Assembly (NCBI GenBank): GCA_025266875.1
Contig: JALLLT010000091.1
Span: 1-55,596, forward strand
DNA length: 55,596 nt
Origin: Fennellomyces sp. T-0311
Taxonomy: Eukaryota; Mucoromycota; Mucoromycetes; Mucorales; Lichtheimiaceae
Reading direction: 5' to 3'
In this document: positions 1 to 11,100 of the stretch, one piece after another
Layout: each line of letters opens with the position of its first letter
Numbering within the stretch: the first letter of the stretch is position 1
Made by a program: the position numbers and the translations under genes
The notes under the pieces: generated by a model
What the model saw: the letters and a program-made list of their open reading frames with translations, nothing else
Told to the model about the DNA's origin: nothing
The model's database searches: none

Positions 1-67
1 GGCTCGTACCATACTCTTTATATTACATGGAAAAACATTTATAAAAGAGCATTTTTGTCTTATTTAT

Positions 68-3000
68 TCATAAAATAATATAGGCATCATCTCCCATGTC
101 ATCATCATCCAGGTCTTCCTCGTTCTCTAATGCATAGCCATCACCGTCGGCACTTTCCTCATCACTGCTATCAACATCCTCAACATTGCTTCCTACTTCA
201 TCAGTTTCGGTCTCGCTGCTGTCATTGCCATCCACATCCATACAGTCATTTTCCAAATCGGCCCAGCCGTAATAGTCTTTTCTTGGTAGACTACGTGGTT
301 GCCCTTTACCTTTGGACCAGTTGAACCGAGTTACATCGTGGTTGACAAGGTACTTGGCTTCGTTCTTAGCGCTAAAATCTGGTACCACATGAACTGGAAA
401 GTAGATGTCGGAAATATCGATAACTGATAGTAGATTCCCATTTACGCCTGTTGTACCCGGTTTGAACACTTCAAATCCGCTTGCGTGTCTGGCAGGGATG
501 GATTTGTATGTTTGAATAACACAGGCAAACGATTCTCTTGCGCCATCGACGAATTTAAAGAATAAATGGATCTGTCTGATTGTCTTCTCATCTTTCAGCA
601 TAACGAAATCGCGCCAAACTTTTCCGTGGAATTTTGGGTGTGCTCTGATTATATCTTCTATTGCATCACCGTCGTCGTCGTATGTTTTTATCTTGAGCGA
701 CTGGTATACATGGATCTAAAAATATCTAGTGAGTATATATCAAATCAATAAAGTTAAGTTATGGTGATCGAACCTTTTCTTTATCTCTGGCCCAAGCGTT
801 TTCGAGATCAGGTGTTCCTTCTACCGATCGATGATCAAAATATACCTCTATTGCTTTCTGAGCATCAGATAACGTGCTTTCTATAGAAGCAACTTCATCG
901 ATATAAACAGAACTTCGCTTTAAAGGTGAGCACAGTTTGAATGCTGTCTTGTTACGGTGATTAGCGTTGCATTCGGGAAATTGAGTGACAGGACTAAGTT
1001 TGGAATAGCAATCCCGCAAAAGATCACGACGCCGAATATATTTAACCATCTATTACAATAGCAAGACTGTTTAGGCACCAGTAGAAATACTTAAATTATA
1101 GAAAAATAGACATTACCTGAGACGGCATTCCTTGTCGGTGGTAGTTTGTTCGCCTGGCTGGTCTTTTTGCGTCATCACGGTGCTGATGCTCTGAGTGGTT
1201 GGTACTGTATCCAGCAATTATCCCTCGGCTGCGGATATCGGCAGCATATTTCTGGATCATGTGATTTTTTGGGAAATTAAGCTTGCGCTAAAGTATTTAT
1301 AGGTGAGTACGTAAACAATCGAACTTAATATATAGAGAAAACTTACACCAGTCATTGCTTGTAGAATTGGGCTATAATATCTGAAAGAATCTAAAGACTC
1401 ATTCATACTGCGCAATGTGCTAGTTGTATGCTCGCGTGCGGTTGCTTGATAGAAAAAATCTATAAAATGTCGAATACAGAGCACGACTTGCATAGGAACC
1501 AAGTCATGTATGCATGCAAGAAGTATCTATAAGAATAAACTTGTTAGCTATGTAATTAAGCGCAGTATAGTGGATATATGCATCTGAACTTACGCTCATA
1601 TGATCTTTAAGTTCCGTGAATGTCGGGTTTTTCAGGCGGCTTAAAAGATATCCAGTGGTAAACTGGCGTAAACCTCGAAATTTTGGAAGTTGCAACACTC
1701 TACACATGAAAGTAATCATGATAATAGTTAACTATACAATTGATCAGTAGTGCTTACAATTACCTTCTCTCTACTTCCTTCTGCTTTCTTTGCTGCACAA
1801 GTATATCTTCTAAGACATGTAATAAGTACTGATAAATACCACCAAGTTGATGAAGATCGTCTACAATCATTGCATCATATATATCAAAATTCGGAATAGT
1901 CCAGAAGGCATTCTATGAAGTGATTAATTATCAGGTAAATTTCTCTGCATACGTTGTGATAATATTTTCTTACTTCGACAATGTTGATCGACTCCTCTTT
2001 TGCGTATTCCAAGCCAGCACTTATCCCTTGATCTCCTATGATATTGAGTGAATCTTCATAGCGACTTTTCATTTGATCAATTGTCCTTTTTTCGAAGGTT
2101 TCGTCAGCGCATGATGGCTTCCCGAAATGGGCAGTTGGTTCCAAGCATCGTGGACAGGACTGTAATGCATTGCCATGGCGAACACATGTTAGAAGCCTCC
2201 TAAAATTTGGCACGCACAGTACATTGTTCTTAATTCCAGATCATATATACAGCGTCAGTACACTTACTGCTCAGGTAAATCAGCAGAATAGGTTGCAAGG
2301 GCAGGAACGCACTTATAGGTTCTCAATTTTGGACCTTCAATCTCCATTTCACTAATAACAACGTAAGTATGTACCTTTGTAATTGAAAGTATTCCCGATA
2401 CGTACAAGAATTCCTTTTCTGTAGCAAATGGGCTTAAAATTAGCTTCATACAGTGATGAAAAACTGCTTGTTTGGCCGCACTCCACCATGGTGGTGGCGT
2501 TTTTCCAGGAAATTTAATAACAGGCATGTAAGCCAAGAGTCTGGTTGCGTGGGAATCTTCTTTATCTCGGATAGACATGGGAACATTGGCTAAACATTAT
2601 GGCATGGTTGTTTTCATTAAATATAAGAAAATAGTCGTCAGTTGACTTTCATACCTAGCTTGATGTAGAGTGGCCACACTTTGTGTCTACCATTGTGACA
2701 GACTGTGGTCTGGTCGGAGGATAGCATAATTGCAAGAACAACGGTGTTTTTGTCAGGAAGTTTGAGCTAGTTTCTCTAATAATCAGCATACGTTGTGCGG
2801 ATAAGTACTATCAAAGCATCAATATCTACCTGAAGGCGTTCCCACCACTCGCCTGTATGTATGTCAGTATATATCCGTTCACCGTTACGATATTGTTTGA
2901 CAGGTTCGAGGATCATTGAATCCCAAAGAGTTCGGTCACGAAACATATGTGCTACCAATTTTCTGATGTTTCGAAACTGCAAGGTAATCTCCCCGGCCAT

Positions 3001-4031
3001 TTCTGCAAATTTTGCCTGGTGTTTCTCCAGAATATCTGGAATTTTTTCAGGGTTGATTCTTTCTTCTTGAAACTAAACAAATACTTGTGAGCTAAAGTAA
3101 TTTCGTTCATTAATGAATGCAGATGGTAATAGACTTACTGGCTGGTCCAGTTCACCGGCATCAATGTCAAGCGTTTGGTTCAGCGCGTCCTTTGTACCAA
3201 TACCGAGAGGTAGCAACTGGCCACTCGAGTGCGTAATTTCGCATGTTTTGTTCAGGATAGCAAATAGCCTGGTGGATGATTTTGAGTTAATACGTAACAG
3301 TAGTATACAAAGTGGCTAGATCTTTACCATTTGTAATGACTTTTGGATAGTTCTGCTGCTAATGAGAATTGAGCTATGTCTTGCTCAATCTCAGTTAAAC
3401 GTCCCATCTTCGCTAAAGCTTGATTGACTTCGGTTTCACTAGGAAGACTCTTAATAGAAGTGACTGGACTTGTATTAACCGACACTTTTAAGATAATAGG
3501 CTTTTGTTAATAGCAATAATAGGTACATAGCTTAATGGATTCTTCTTACCAACACTTATAGGGCTTGGATTGACATCATCATTTTTCCCCTGGTCACTGA
3601 TCAGTTCTTCGCCACTTTCGCCACTTTGTGTCGCATCATTTTCCACTTCGATCATATCGCCATAGAAATCATCAAAACCATGATGATTCGATTCGTCGTT
3701 GTCAGTAACTCGGCAAAAGAGTCGCTTACTTCGGTGACTGCTTTCCGGTTCCTATAGCGAATTGAACGAGTGTTAAAAAAAAGAAAAAAAGAAAATGGAG
3801 ATATTTTACTTGAGTAGTATTATAAATGCCGCGTTCCTTTAGTTTTTCGCGACGGATACGGTCAGAGTCCCTGCTGCTTTGCGAAAGTGGAGGAGGCATT
3901 TTGTCACCTCGGTGATACTGTTGCCAATGAGTAATCAATCCTTGAAGACTTTTGAATGGTGCATTTCCAACACAATCATTGTGTTGACATTTGTTTCTAT
4001 AATCTCTTTTCGCAGCTGATTGCTTCCCCAT
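68..4031 (-). CDS. Plavaka-type (CACTA superfamily, TNP2-like) transposase, about 15 exons
   Basis: This is a large transposase gene read from 4031 down to 68. The first exon (3810-4031) begins MGKQSAAK and holds a C2H2 zinc finger (CQHNDC...THWQQYH). Successive exons, separated by short GT-AG introns, give the characteristic Plavaka order: a GERIYTDIHTGEWWERLQ segment near 2840-2880, LPDKNTVVLAIMLSSDQTT near 2730, HATRLLAYMPVIKFPG near 2530, a cysteine-rich CPRCLEPTAHFGKPSC segment near 2140, the acidic-His segment YDAMIVDDLHQLGG near 1850, YSTNHSEHQHRDDAKR near 1190, and a C-terminal DISDIYFPVHVVPDF segment near 400 followed by an acidic tail. I see no frameshift or stop that the introns do not explain, so it may be functional. 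Family membership rests on remembered motif order. Exact splice sites for the middle exons are not resolved, and the element ends were not found. Confidence 0.82.
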
Positions 4032-4459
4032 GGGTAAAAGAAATGGTTTTTAGGCACGTTTAGAGATATGAAACACAAATATTATGCGAAGTGTTTCAGC
4101 TGGGAATGAATTTCCTACGAAAGCAGTAAGTCAGTTACAAGGATGATTCCACTCTTTATTCTTTTTTTCTCGCAATGCCACTGCCTAATGAGAAGCAAAA
4201 CGCTGCTAAAAACAAAAAGGCAATCATTCAATACCAAGGAGGTAAAGTATGGCGCGATTAGTGCATACTCCAAGTTTTGACACGCTTCTTCAGATGGGAA
4301 GGCGACGCGTTCAAGTGTCAAAAAGTTCAATGAAGATTCCTCCATTGATGTAACTAGCATTTAAAACGAAACGCCTTTTTATGTACTTATGTATGCCAAA
4401 TGATTTAGACCATCAATGTGAAAAAAAGGGTTTCGAACGACTTCAGTAACAGTGGCAAA
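4032..4459. promoter_or_regulatory. Divergent intergenic region between two element genes
   Basis: About 430 bases separate the ATG of the minus-strand Plavaka transposase (4031) from the ATG of the plus-strand nine-exon gene (4460). Both genes must be promoted from here. I see AT-rich sequence and no convincing shared TATA box or binding-site repeat. A short minus-strand reading frame (4115-4360) has no recognisable features and is probably chance. Confidence 0.45.
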
Positions 4460-6180
4460 ATGAAACGTAAAATCGGTGGTAAAATTAGCAGGCAAGCGAA
4501 GAAAGAGATGTAAGCGATACATACTTATGAACGTTTTCCGACGTATCTAATGCGATATATTTACAGTGAAGAGTCGCATGAGGGTTCCATATCGGATGAA
4601 GTATATATAACAAAGGTCATGGATGGAAGTAGCCCTTCTGGTCTTAATGCACTGGTTACACGTGCTGGAGGAATTCCGCGACTTATGGCCCTACTTACGA
4701 AAGGTTTAGCTCAAGAAAATGCTGAGAAGTAAGTACAGTATGTGCTCATATATAGCCCAAGCCATATTTTAACTGAGGGTTTATAGATCCTTAACTAATC
4801 AAATTCAATGCAATAATCTCAATCCTCACGATGAAAATGAAAAAAGTCTTGAAGATAATGATAACGGTGCAGAAAAGTATACGTCGTAGAGCAAACTACT
4901 TGGTGGATATAGTGTATTTATTATCTGTTTTTTTTTCGCTTTAGCGAGTATGAGTCTGTCTATTCTGGTCCTTCTTCACCAGCGCCAGATAACGATGCTA
5001 CTGGTCCAGTTTATCAAGATATCTCAGCTCAGGGATCATCCTCACCGGGACTCAGAATTTATAAACAACCATCAAGTTCACAGTCTAGCGCAGAAAGGTT
5101 GTGATTCAGTAACATTATATATACCAGCATCAAAGTTCTAAAATCTCAGTATGCTCTATAGAAGTAATTATACCCGTGAAACGGTTCACAATGGACTTGG
5201 TCCAGGTAAACACGAAGGAAAGGAAGAATTTAATAGTATGGGGCAGCTGTAAGTTCGTACTCTCTATGGTGATACTCTCTAAACATTTTTTATAGTGTGC
5301 TCCAGTATAAGGAAGTTCAGAGAGTGCGTTTCAAGAAAGAAGCAGCGAAATGGATGTATTTGAATGATGCTTTTCCTGACAGTGGAAAAATAAGGGTTGG
5401 CACGTTAAAGGTTCTAAGAATTTTACATGGTATTTCTGAAGATCATGACGATGCAGACTATGTGCCATCTGAAGAGGCATTGGAAAAGGTGTGTGCTTCG
5501 TTCTGTAGTAATAATATCTAACTGGCTAACTTCTTTCTTAGTTTAAAAAAGCAATCCGGTCGATGCGAACTGTTTGCCATAATCAAGTTCCACCTTGGCT
5601 AAGCCAATATACTTTTCCCGCTTTTGCGTTTAGGGGCGACCTAATTACGGATTCTGAGAAACTAACAAACGTCAGATATAGGTGCTTACTTGCAAACAAT
5701 CGGTAAGCACTGTCAGCCGTATTGTCTAGCTCTCCTAAAAAAACTTTTCTTTGTAGGTTTGCACGAGAGAATTATGACGACAACGGTGCCTTTATGATGA
5801 ATACATGTTTGACGGACTGCGCTAAATTTGTTTTTTTTAACGATAACTCCGGTTCCTCGCGGCTTGGTGGCATTAGTTATTGTACCAGATCTATGGTTGC
5901 ATGTACTTTCACAATGGTAAGTAATACATTATATCCAAACATTTTTATGAACCTTGTATGTTTTCAGATGTACCATCACATGGCACGGCTTTCGGGACAC
6001 GGCTCATACACTGAAGCCAAAGGAAAAGCGAAGGATTTCCGCGATCTTACTTCCCCGTGGTATCGCTTGTATAAAACCGTATTGAATCCGTCTTCGGAAA
6101 TAGGAAAAAAGATTGATTGGCCTGCTGTACTGGATTTCTTTGACGAGCAACTTCTTGCACCGGAAGTAGCTGACGGATAG
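4460..6180 (+). CDS. Unrecognised 426-residue protein, nine exons, intact
   Basis: I do not recognise this protein. A fully consistent model is join(4460..4509, 4567..4728, 4787..4876, 4945..5097, 5150..5248, 5296..5488, 5542..5702, 5757..5916, 5968..6180): every intron is GT-AG and 48-57 bases long, the phases agree, and the sum is 1281 bases (426 codons plus TAG). The first ~160 residues are basic then serine- and acid-rich and look disordered (for example YSGPSSPAPDN). The C-terminal half, from VQRVRFKKEAAKWMYLND, looks globular and ends with HHMARLSGHGSYTEAKGK and a tryptophan-containing helix-like tail. It lies head-to-head with an apparently intact Plavaka transposase. CACTA-type elements often carry a second, DNA-binding gene, so an accessory protein is one possibility; a small host gene is another. 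Confidence 0.75.
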
Positions 6181-6591
6181 AGCATAGAAAGAATGATGGC
6201 TGGTGTTTAATGTAGTTTTCTTATTGTTGTAATCTGTATTCCTGTCTTTTATACCTAAGTAATACATCCATATAGTCGTGAATAGCAATTCCTAGATAGT
6301 AAATCAATACATAAATAGTATGGGATTATAAGCATAACGGGAAGCAATTAGATTGATGCTGCAGAAGGATTTTACACCAGAATATATATCTGCTTAGTAG
6401 CATATATAGGTGAACATCGAGCATTTATTCGCATATATTTGCATATATTTGCATATATATAGTAAGTCCCTTCCTATATTCGTATCACTAAGATATAAAG
6501 GAAGGGGGGTAGCATAGATTGCATATATAATATATATATGAAAATATTTGCATTTCTTTGGATTTATTTCTTACATGGTCTTTCCATGATG
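6181..6591. other. AT-rich spacer with GCATATAT repeats and a hairpin
   Basis: No gene is visible. The stretch holds three or four near-tandem copies of a TTTGCATATA unit around 6427-6460, and an imperfect hairpin with arms at about 6468-6479 (CCCTTCCTATAT) and 6493-6507. It ends where the large inverted repeat begins at 6592. The right end of the Plavaka element to the left could lie here, but I found no CACT-type terminus. Confidence 0.4.
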
Positions 6592-7043
6592 TTCATTGCT
6601 TCTAATGCATGCAACATGGTGATTACGGTCTCTGTACCTACATTTTAAAAAGAAATCATATAATATATTTTATATTGTGTGCCATTGTGAAGGTGCATAG
6701 ATACTGCCTAAGCATATTGATTATCATGGATAGATAATGTATCCGGGTGCATAAGAGACCTCAGAATGTGTGTATGGAAAGCGGTTATTGCTCAGAGACA
6801 GTTTACGTCATGCCAGCTGAATATAGAAAAAGCACATGTATAGCGGTTCCGGAAACTAAACAGACGATTATATATGAGCTTAAAATGTGTGCATGTGGGA
6901 CGATCAGAATATACAGCAAACTCACTTGATCATTACGGGCGTGTCTAAGTAGAGAGCATGGACAAAGATTGCAAATTAGGTGACTTGCCAAATGAGCATA
7001 GATTCTGTGCACGCTAAGAGATTATAAAAATGGATCATCGAAA
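6592..7043 (+). repeat. Left inverted-repeat arm, outer part
   Basis: This is the outer 452 bases of the left arm. It is the reverse complement, with a few mismatches, of 28296-28747. The repeat contains a 69-codon open frame (6803-7012 minus; 28327-28536 plus) preserved in both arms with only a few residue changes. It has no recognisable domain and probably just mirrors the repeat identity. Confidence 0.9.
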
Positions 7044-10000
7044 TTATCAAATCCTGAGGTCACAAAATTTTTTCCAGGTCATGACTTTTTGAGACCCAGT
7101 ATATTGATATTCTACGATATCATTGGTTTAAACAATTGATATCTCTAGATATTTATTGTCGAGGTCACCAGCGCAAAAGGCATACTGCCTGACGAGCGGC
7201 ATAAACGGTTATTGCATAAAGTGCTCAGTTCTCGGTTTCATGTCAATGGTTATGGGCGAGCATTGCGATTGTAGTTACTGTGATGGGATGATCTTTACTA
7301 CAATTGAATCTTAATCATTGTAAGCGTTAATGGCTACAAAGCTTTGTGGAAGCACGGCTAGTTTGCTTTCTTATAGTAGTTAAGCAGCAATTCAAATTCC
7401 TGACAGTGCTATGTTAATGCTGCCTGTATAAGTTGATGACACAAACTGCATGGTGCAGCAGCTTACTTCATACACAATAGCAGCAATGTAATATACAGTT
7501 ATATGTGCATAAAGCAGCGTCATTAAAGTGTATTCAAGAAAAAAATTAAAAAAAAAATCTATGTCTAATATTGAGAGAAGAATGAGGTGGTCGGCAGGGC
7601 ACAGCAAAAAAGAGATGGCAAAGAGGTACGTCAAGCAGGGCAAGACAAGTGAGCATGGCAAAAGTAACGGCAAAGGCCGCAGCGAGCAGAGAGACAACCA
7701 GGCAACGATCACCAGGCAGCAAGTCAAATGGGAGGCAGGACAAGTGAATGGGACGAACCAAAAGAAAAGTAAGGTGGGTGGTTGGGGAGGCAACATAAGA
7801 ACGAAACAAGACGGCGACAGTAAGATCAATCTTCAAAAAATGAAGACATATTCTTCGAAATCCAGTCGAACGAAACATCTTTCATTGACTTTCTCAAGTC
7901 ATACCGTTGCAAAACGTCTTGAACAGGATTGGTTTCGGATACTTCGGCTTTGATTCGTTTGATGATGTGGTTTCTTCTGCAGAAGAACTGATTTTCGCCA
8001 GGTTCTTCGCGCCACCTTTTTTTGTACCTTTTTTCGAGATCGTCAACTTTGGGCAGGCGTGTTTTTTCGCCGTTTGGCAGATCAACTACTAACCCCTCAA
8101 AGAACTCGCACCACAAGGTCTTGAACGTTTCCACCCCTCGACACATTTTGTACTTTGGAATCGGTTGTGGCGATTCTTCTGTTGATGGCGGTGGGAGCGG
8201 CACAGGGTTTGCTCCTGTTGTTGTTGTGAATGTTGCAGTTGCTGTTGTTGGGGACGATGCTGCTGCTGCCGAGGGCGATGACGTTGTTGCTGTTGCTGCA
8301 GGGAACGTTGATGATGATGATGTTGTTGTTGTAGAGAACAATGGTGTTGCTGTTACTGTTGCTCCTACAGAGGGATCTATATGCTGGTGTTGCTGCTGCG
8401 CCTGGTGCTGTTGCTGTTGCTGTTGATTGATGTTGAGCGAAAAGCTCAACGATGTACGACCGCACACAAGATCTTGCCATTGTTGTATAGCATTTTGGAT
8501 GTCGTGCGATTGTTGACCGAGTTGAGCAAGAGGTTGGAGAGAAGTAAGAAGACCGGCGAGAGAGTTGATGAACTCGTTTTGCTTTTGAAATTGTAAAGCG
8601 ATTTGCTGTTGTAGAACTCCAAGTCTGCTCTCGATGATCGGTACAGCCCTCTGTAGCAGCAATTCACTTGGTTCAACTTCCACGTCCAAAGCATCATTCA
8701 CATCACTAGCAATAGTTGATACAGTAAGTTAACCATAGTAATTAAAGCTATTCATCACGCACCTTTCGAACTGCAGGTACAGGTCGTCTTGGAAAAGAGG
8801 ATCTTTCTAAACAAAATGGTGCGGGTACTGCTTCTTCATAAGTACAGAGTCCTGTAGAAACACAATCCGAAGTTGCTCTAGCAACTTTAAAAACCCATCC
8901 GCTGCAAGCGACGATTGTTCCACATTTCCACTGTCTAAGCGCTGGCACCAAGTATCGACCCACAGGTATACCTTCCGACAAAGTTCAAGAGGAGGAGTGA
9001 CAGTCGCACGTGGTAGGTAATATTGGCCCGCTTCGCGAGTAAAACCTGCGAGTGTTCGTAATGCTTCTCTTGGGATATTGGTCAAGTACTTCTTTGACAA
9101 TACATTGCTATTCCACCTGCCCAAACGTTGGATTGCTGCTTCGCTAGTGCCCAAAGCTTCTGCCATTCGTGCTCCCGACCCACGCATTGTGTGTGTTTTT
9201 GCCTTCGAGTGCAAGCCGACCTCCTTGAATGCTGCACTAATTGCTGCTAAGTGTGCTGGATACGATAACCCTGCGGTGTTGTCATTGCCCGAGGATTTGA
9301 TAAGTTTGAGCCGGTACCAATCCTTGTTTGTGTTTAAATTTGGAAACTGCTCGCCACGTACATGCCACCGACAAAAGAGGTATGTTGAAAGGATCATCTG
9401 TGGACAAATCTGAACCTTGGCATTCCTGAGACAAGCAGCAAATTCAACACGGCCCTCCTGGTTGGTTTTTCCTTGCAACAAAACCATAATTAATGCATGG
9501 CACTCAGTGACACCTTCGTTCTCCAGCAACATAGTCTGTAAATCGGCAAACTCTATTTTTCGAACGCTTTCGCCACGTAGCAAACCGTAATGAGCAAGCA
9601 AAAACGAGGTGCAGTTTCGCAATCCTTCCGCCGTGTTTTTGCCAAAAAAGTAGTCAACCATAACCTTCATCTCCTCAGTTGTTGTGTATCCATCTGCAAT
9701 CGTGCCCACACCTCTATCATCATATCGCTCACGCTTCAAAGTGCTTTCTTGGTATTTTAGCTTCCTCACCAAAGCTTGAACATAGGGCCCACGGGGATGA
9801 GGTCAGGAAAAGCAGCCGTCTTTCTCGATCTGCGTTGTATAAAGATCGATGAGAGAGTTGATGTATGCGAGAACGGTGGCAAGACCAACTCTTTTTTCTT
9901 CATTGGCAGGCATACGAGATAAGACGGCATCGGCGGCAGCATCCACGCCGGCAGCAGCAAACATGGTAGTAGTAGTATTGGCCGGGGGAGCAGCAGAGGA

Positions 10001-10838
10001 TGATGATGATGTGGCAGAGGGGGGCGACGAAATCACAGTGGCGCTCTGAGGAGGAGAGTCAGACGACATGGTAACGGCAGCAGCGGCAGCTTCAGCAGCA
10101 AGTTCAGTGAAATGTGTTTCTTGGGCAGCAGCAGCAGCAGATGATTCTGAAGTGGTGGTGGCAGGCAAAACCTTCTTTCTTCCCGGCTTCTGCTTTTTAC
10201 GCAAAACAACCTATAGGACATGTAAGTGGCTCTATTCTACACAAAGATGATAAACAGAAACTGTACCTCTTCAACCAGAAAAAGATGAACTTTTGCATCA
10301 TCGACAATTTGGTTTGTATGGTCTGGGGGACAGTGGCAGACACACCAACGCAGGAATTCTTCTTGCTTCGGCGTATATGACTTGTTTGTGTTTGCGGCTC
10401 TTGTCGCCTTGGCCTCTTTAAAGGTTTGCTGTCCAGCCCTTGCAGCATCGTAAGCATAGCTTGCTTGTTGATTGAAGAACTGCAGTTGGAAATACGTTCC
10501 ATTTTGTTGGAGAGGGGGAGGAAGAGGAAGGCCAGGCAATGGTACGCCGCCACTGCTACTGCCCACGCCACTTCCCTGGGGGACAGCGGCAGGGTTGCGA
10601 CCATGACCATTTCCTTGTGCCATTTTGATATCAATGAGTGACAGTAAGAGAGTGAAAAAAAAGGTTGACAAAGTTTGACAGGAACAAGGAATAAGAAACA
10701 AATAGGCTTGCAGAGCCGCACGCACAAATAAACTCACAGACGGTCATTGAATATTGTTTCAGAATATTGGAATTGGGTCACCGCCAAGCGGGTGACCTGG
10801 GTCATGACCCACACAGCAGCCTCAATGATATTCCCCAA
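7044..10838 (-). mobile_element. Complete Crypton element (about 3.8 kb) nested in the left arm
   Basis: The uninterrupted right arm reads GATCATCGAAAGGATCGT (reverse complement of about 28286-28304). The left arm reads GATCATCGAAA up to 7043, then 3.8 kb of unrelated sequence, then AAGGATCGT from 10837. The insertion is therefore defined to within the two-base AA shared by both junctions. No longer target duplication and no inverted termini are visible, as expected for insertion by a tyrosine recombinase through a short overlap. The only gene inside is the recombinase. Non-coding flanks are about 780 bases on the left (with an ATTGATATC-type repeat near 7125-7150) and 215 bases on the right, where a GGTCACC...GGTGACC hairpin sits near 10775-10797. 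Confidence 0.85.
7826..10623 (-). pseudogene. Crypton tyrosine recombinase with C-terminal GCR1_C domain, two in-frame stops
   Basis: The model is complement(join(7826..8705, 8763..10210, 10267..10623)), 895 codons, with two GT-AG introns of 56-57 bases and consistent phases. The start MAQGNGHG is followed by an SYTPKQEEFLRWC N-terminal region and an Ala/Ser/Thr-rich linker. The catalytic domain follows: HYGLLRGES with Arg at about residue 331, KTHTMRGSG (His 459, Arg 462) and KKYLTNIP (Tyr 494). After a Gln/Thr/Ser-rich linker comes a GCR1_C-type DNA-binding domain (about 786-855: FKTLWCEFF, LEKRYKKRW, FFCRRNHIIKRI). The frame is broken only by TGA at 9803-9805 (codon 255, just before PHPRGPY) and TAG at 8807-8809 (codon 587, just before KDPLFQDDLY). 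Both lie inside conserved-looking Crypton segments, so they are point mutations rather than the true ends. The protein would cut and rejoin DNA during element movement. Confidence 0.88.
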
Positions 10839-11073
10839 GGATCGTAAAAGTGTATATGCGTAGAAAGATTATGAAACATATACAAGCTACAGATTACTAA
10901 TGAAGAGCACAGACTGTGGGAAAATTAGGTGGTTATATCGAGTGGACACAGGAAAGTGCATGTAATATGCTCATAAAGAGCGTATATTGTATAGAATATA
11001 TAAATGGGCAGCGAAAAAAGATATTACTAAAGTAATATAAAAGATAAATAATGATGGGGGAAAGGAAGAGAGG
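10838..11073 (+). repeat. Left inverted-repeat arm, inner part
   Basis: These 236 bases continue the left arm after the Crypton and are the reverse complement of about 28059-28295. The match ends around GGGGAAAGGAAGAG at 11057-11073. Confidence 0.9.
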
Positions 11074-11100
11074 ACGAAAGAGGAAGGTAGGTAATAAGGA

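Noticed and set aside
6803..7012. 69-codon frame repeated at 28327-28536 as a conserved small protein
   Set aside because: Its conservation follows from the inverted-repeat arms themselves; it has no domain and no sign of selection at codon positions that I can see.
7392..8596. Plus-strand and alternate-frame ORFs over the Crypton 3' region, including Cys- or Val-rich proteins
   Set aside because: They are shadows of the Gln/Asn/Thr-rich linker of the minus-strand recombinase.
8807..9805. Recoding of TGA or TAG as sense codons in the Crypton
   Set aside because: TAG, TAA and TGA all terminate other intact genes in the window (TAG at 6180 and 46193, TGA at 11101 and 31234, TAA at 27642), so a reassigned code is not supported.
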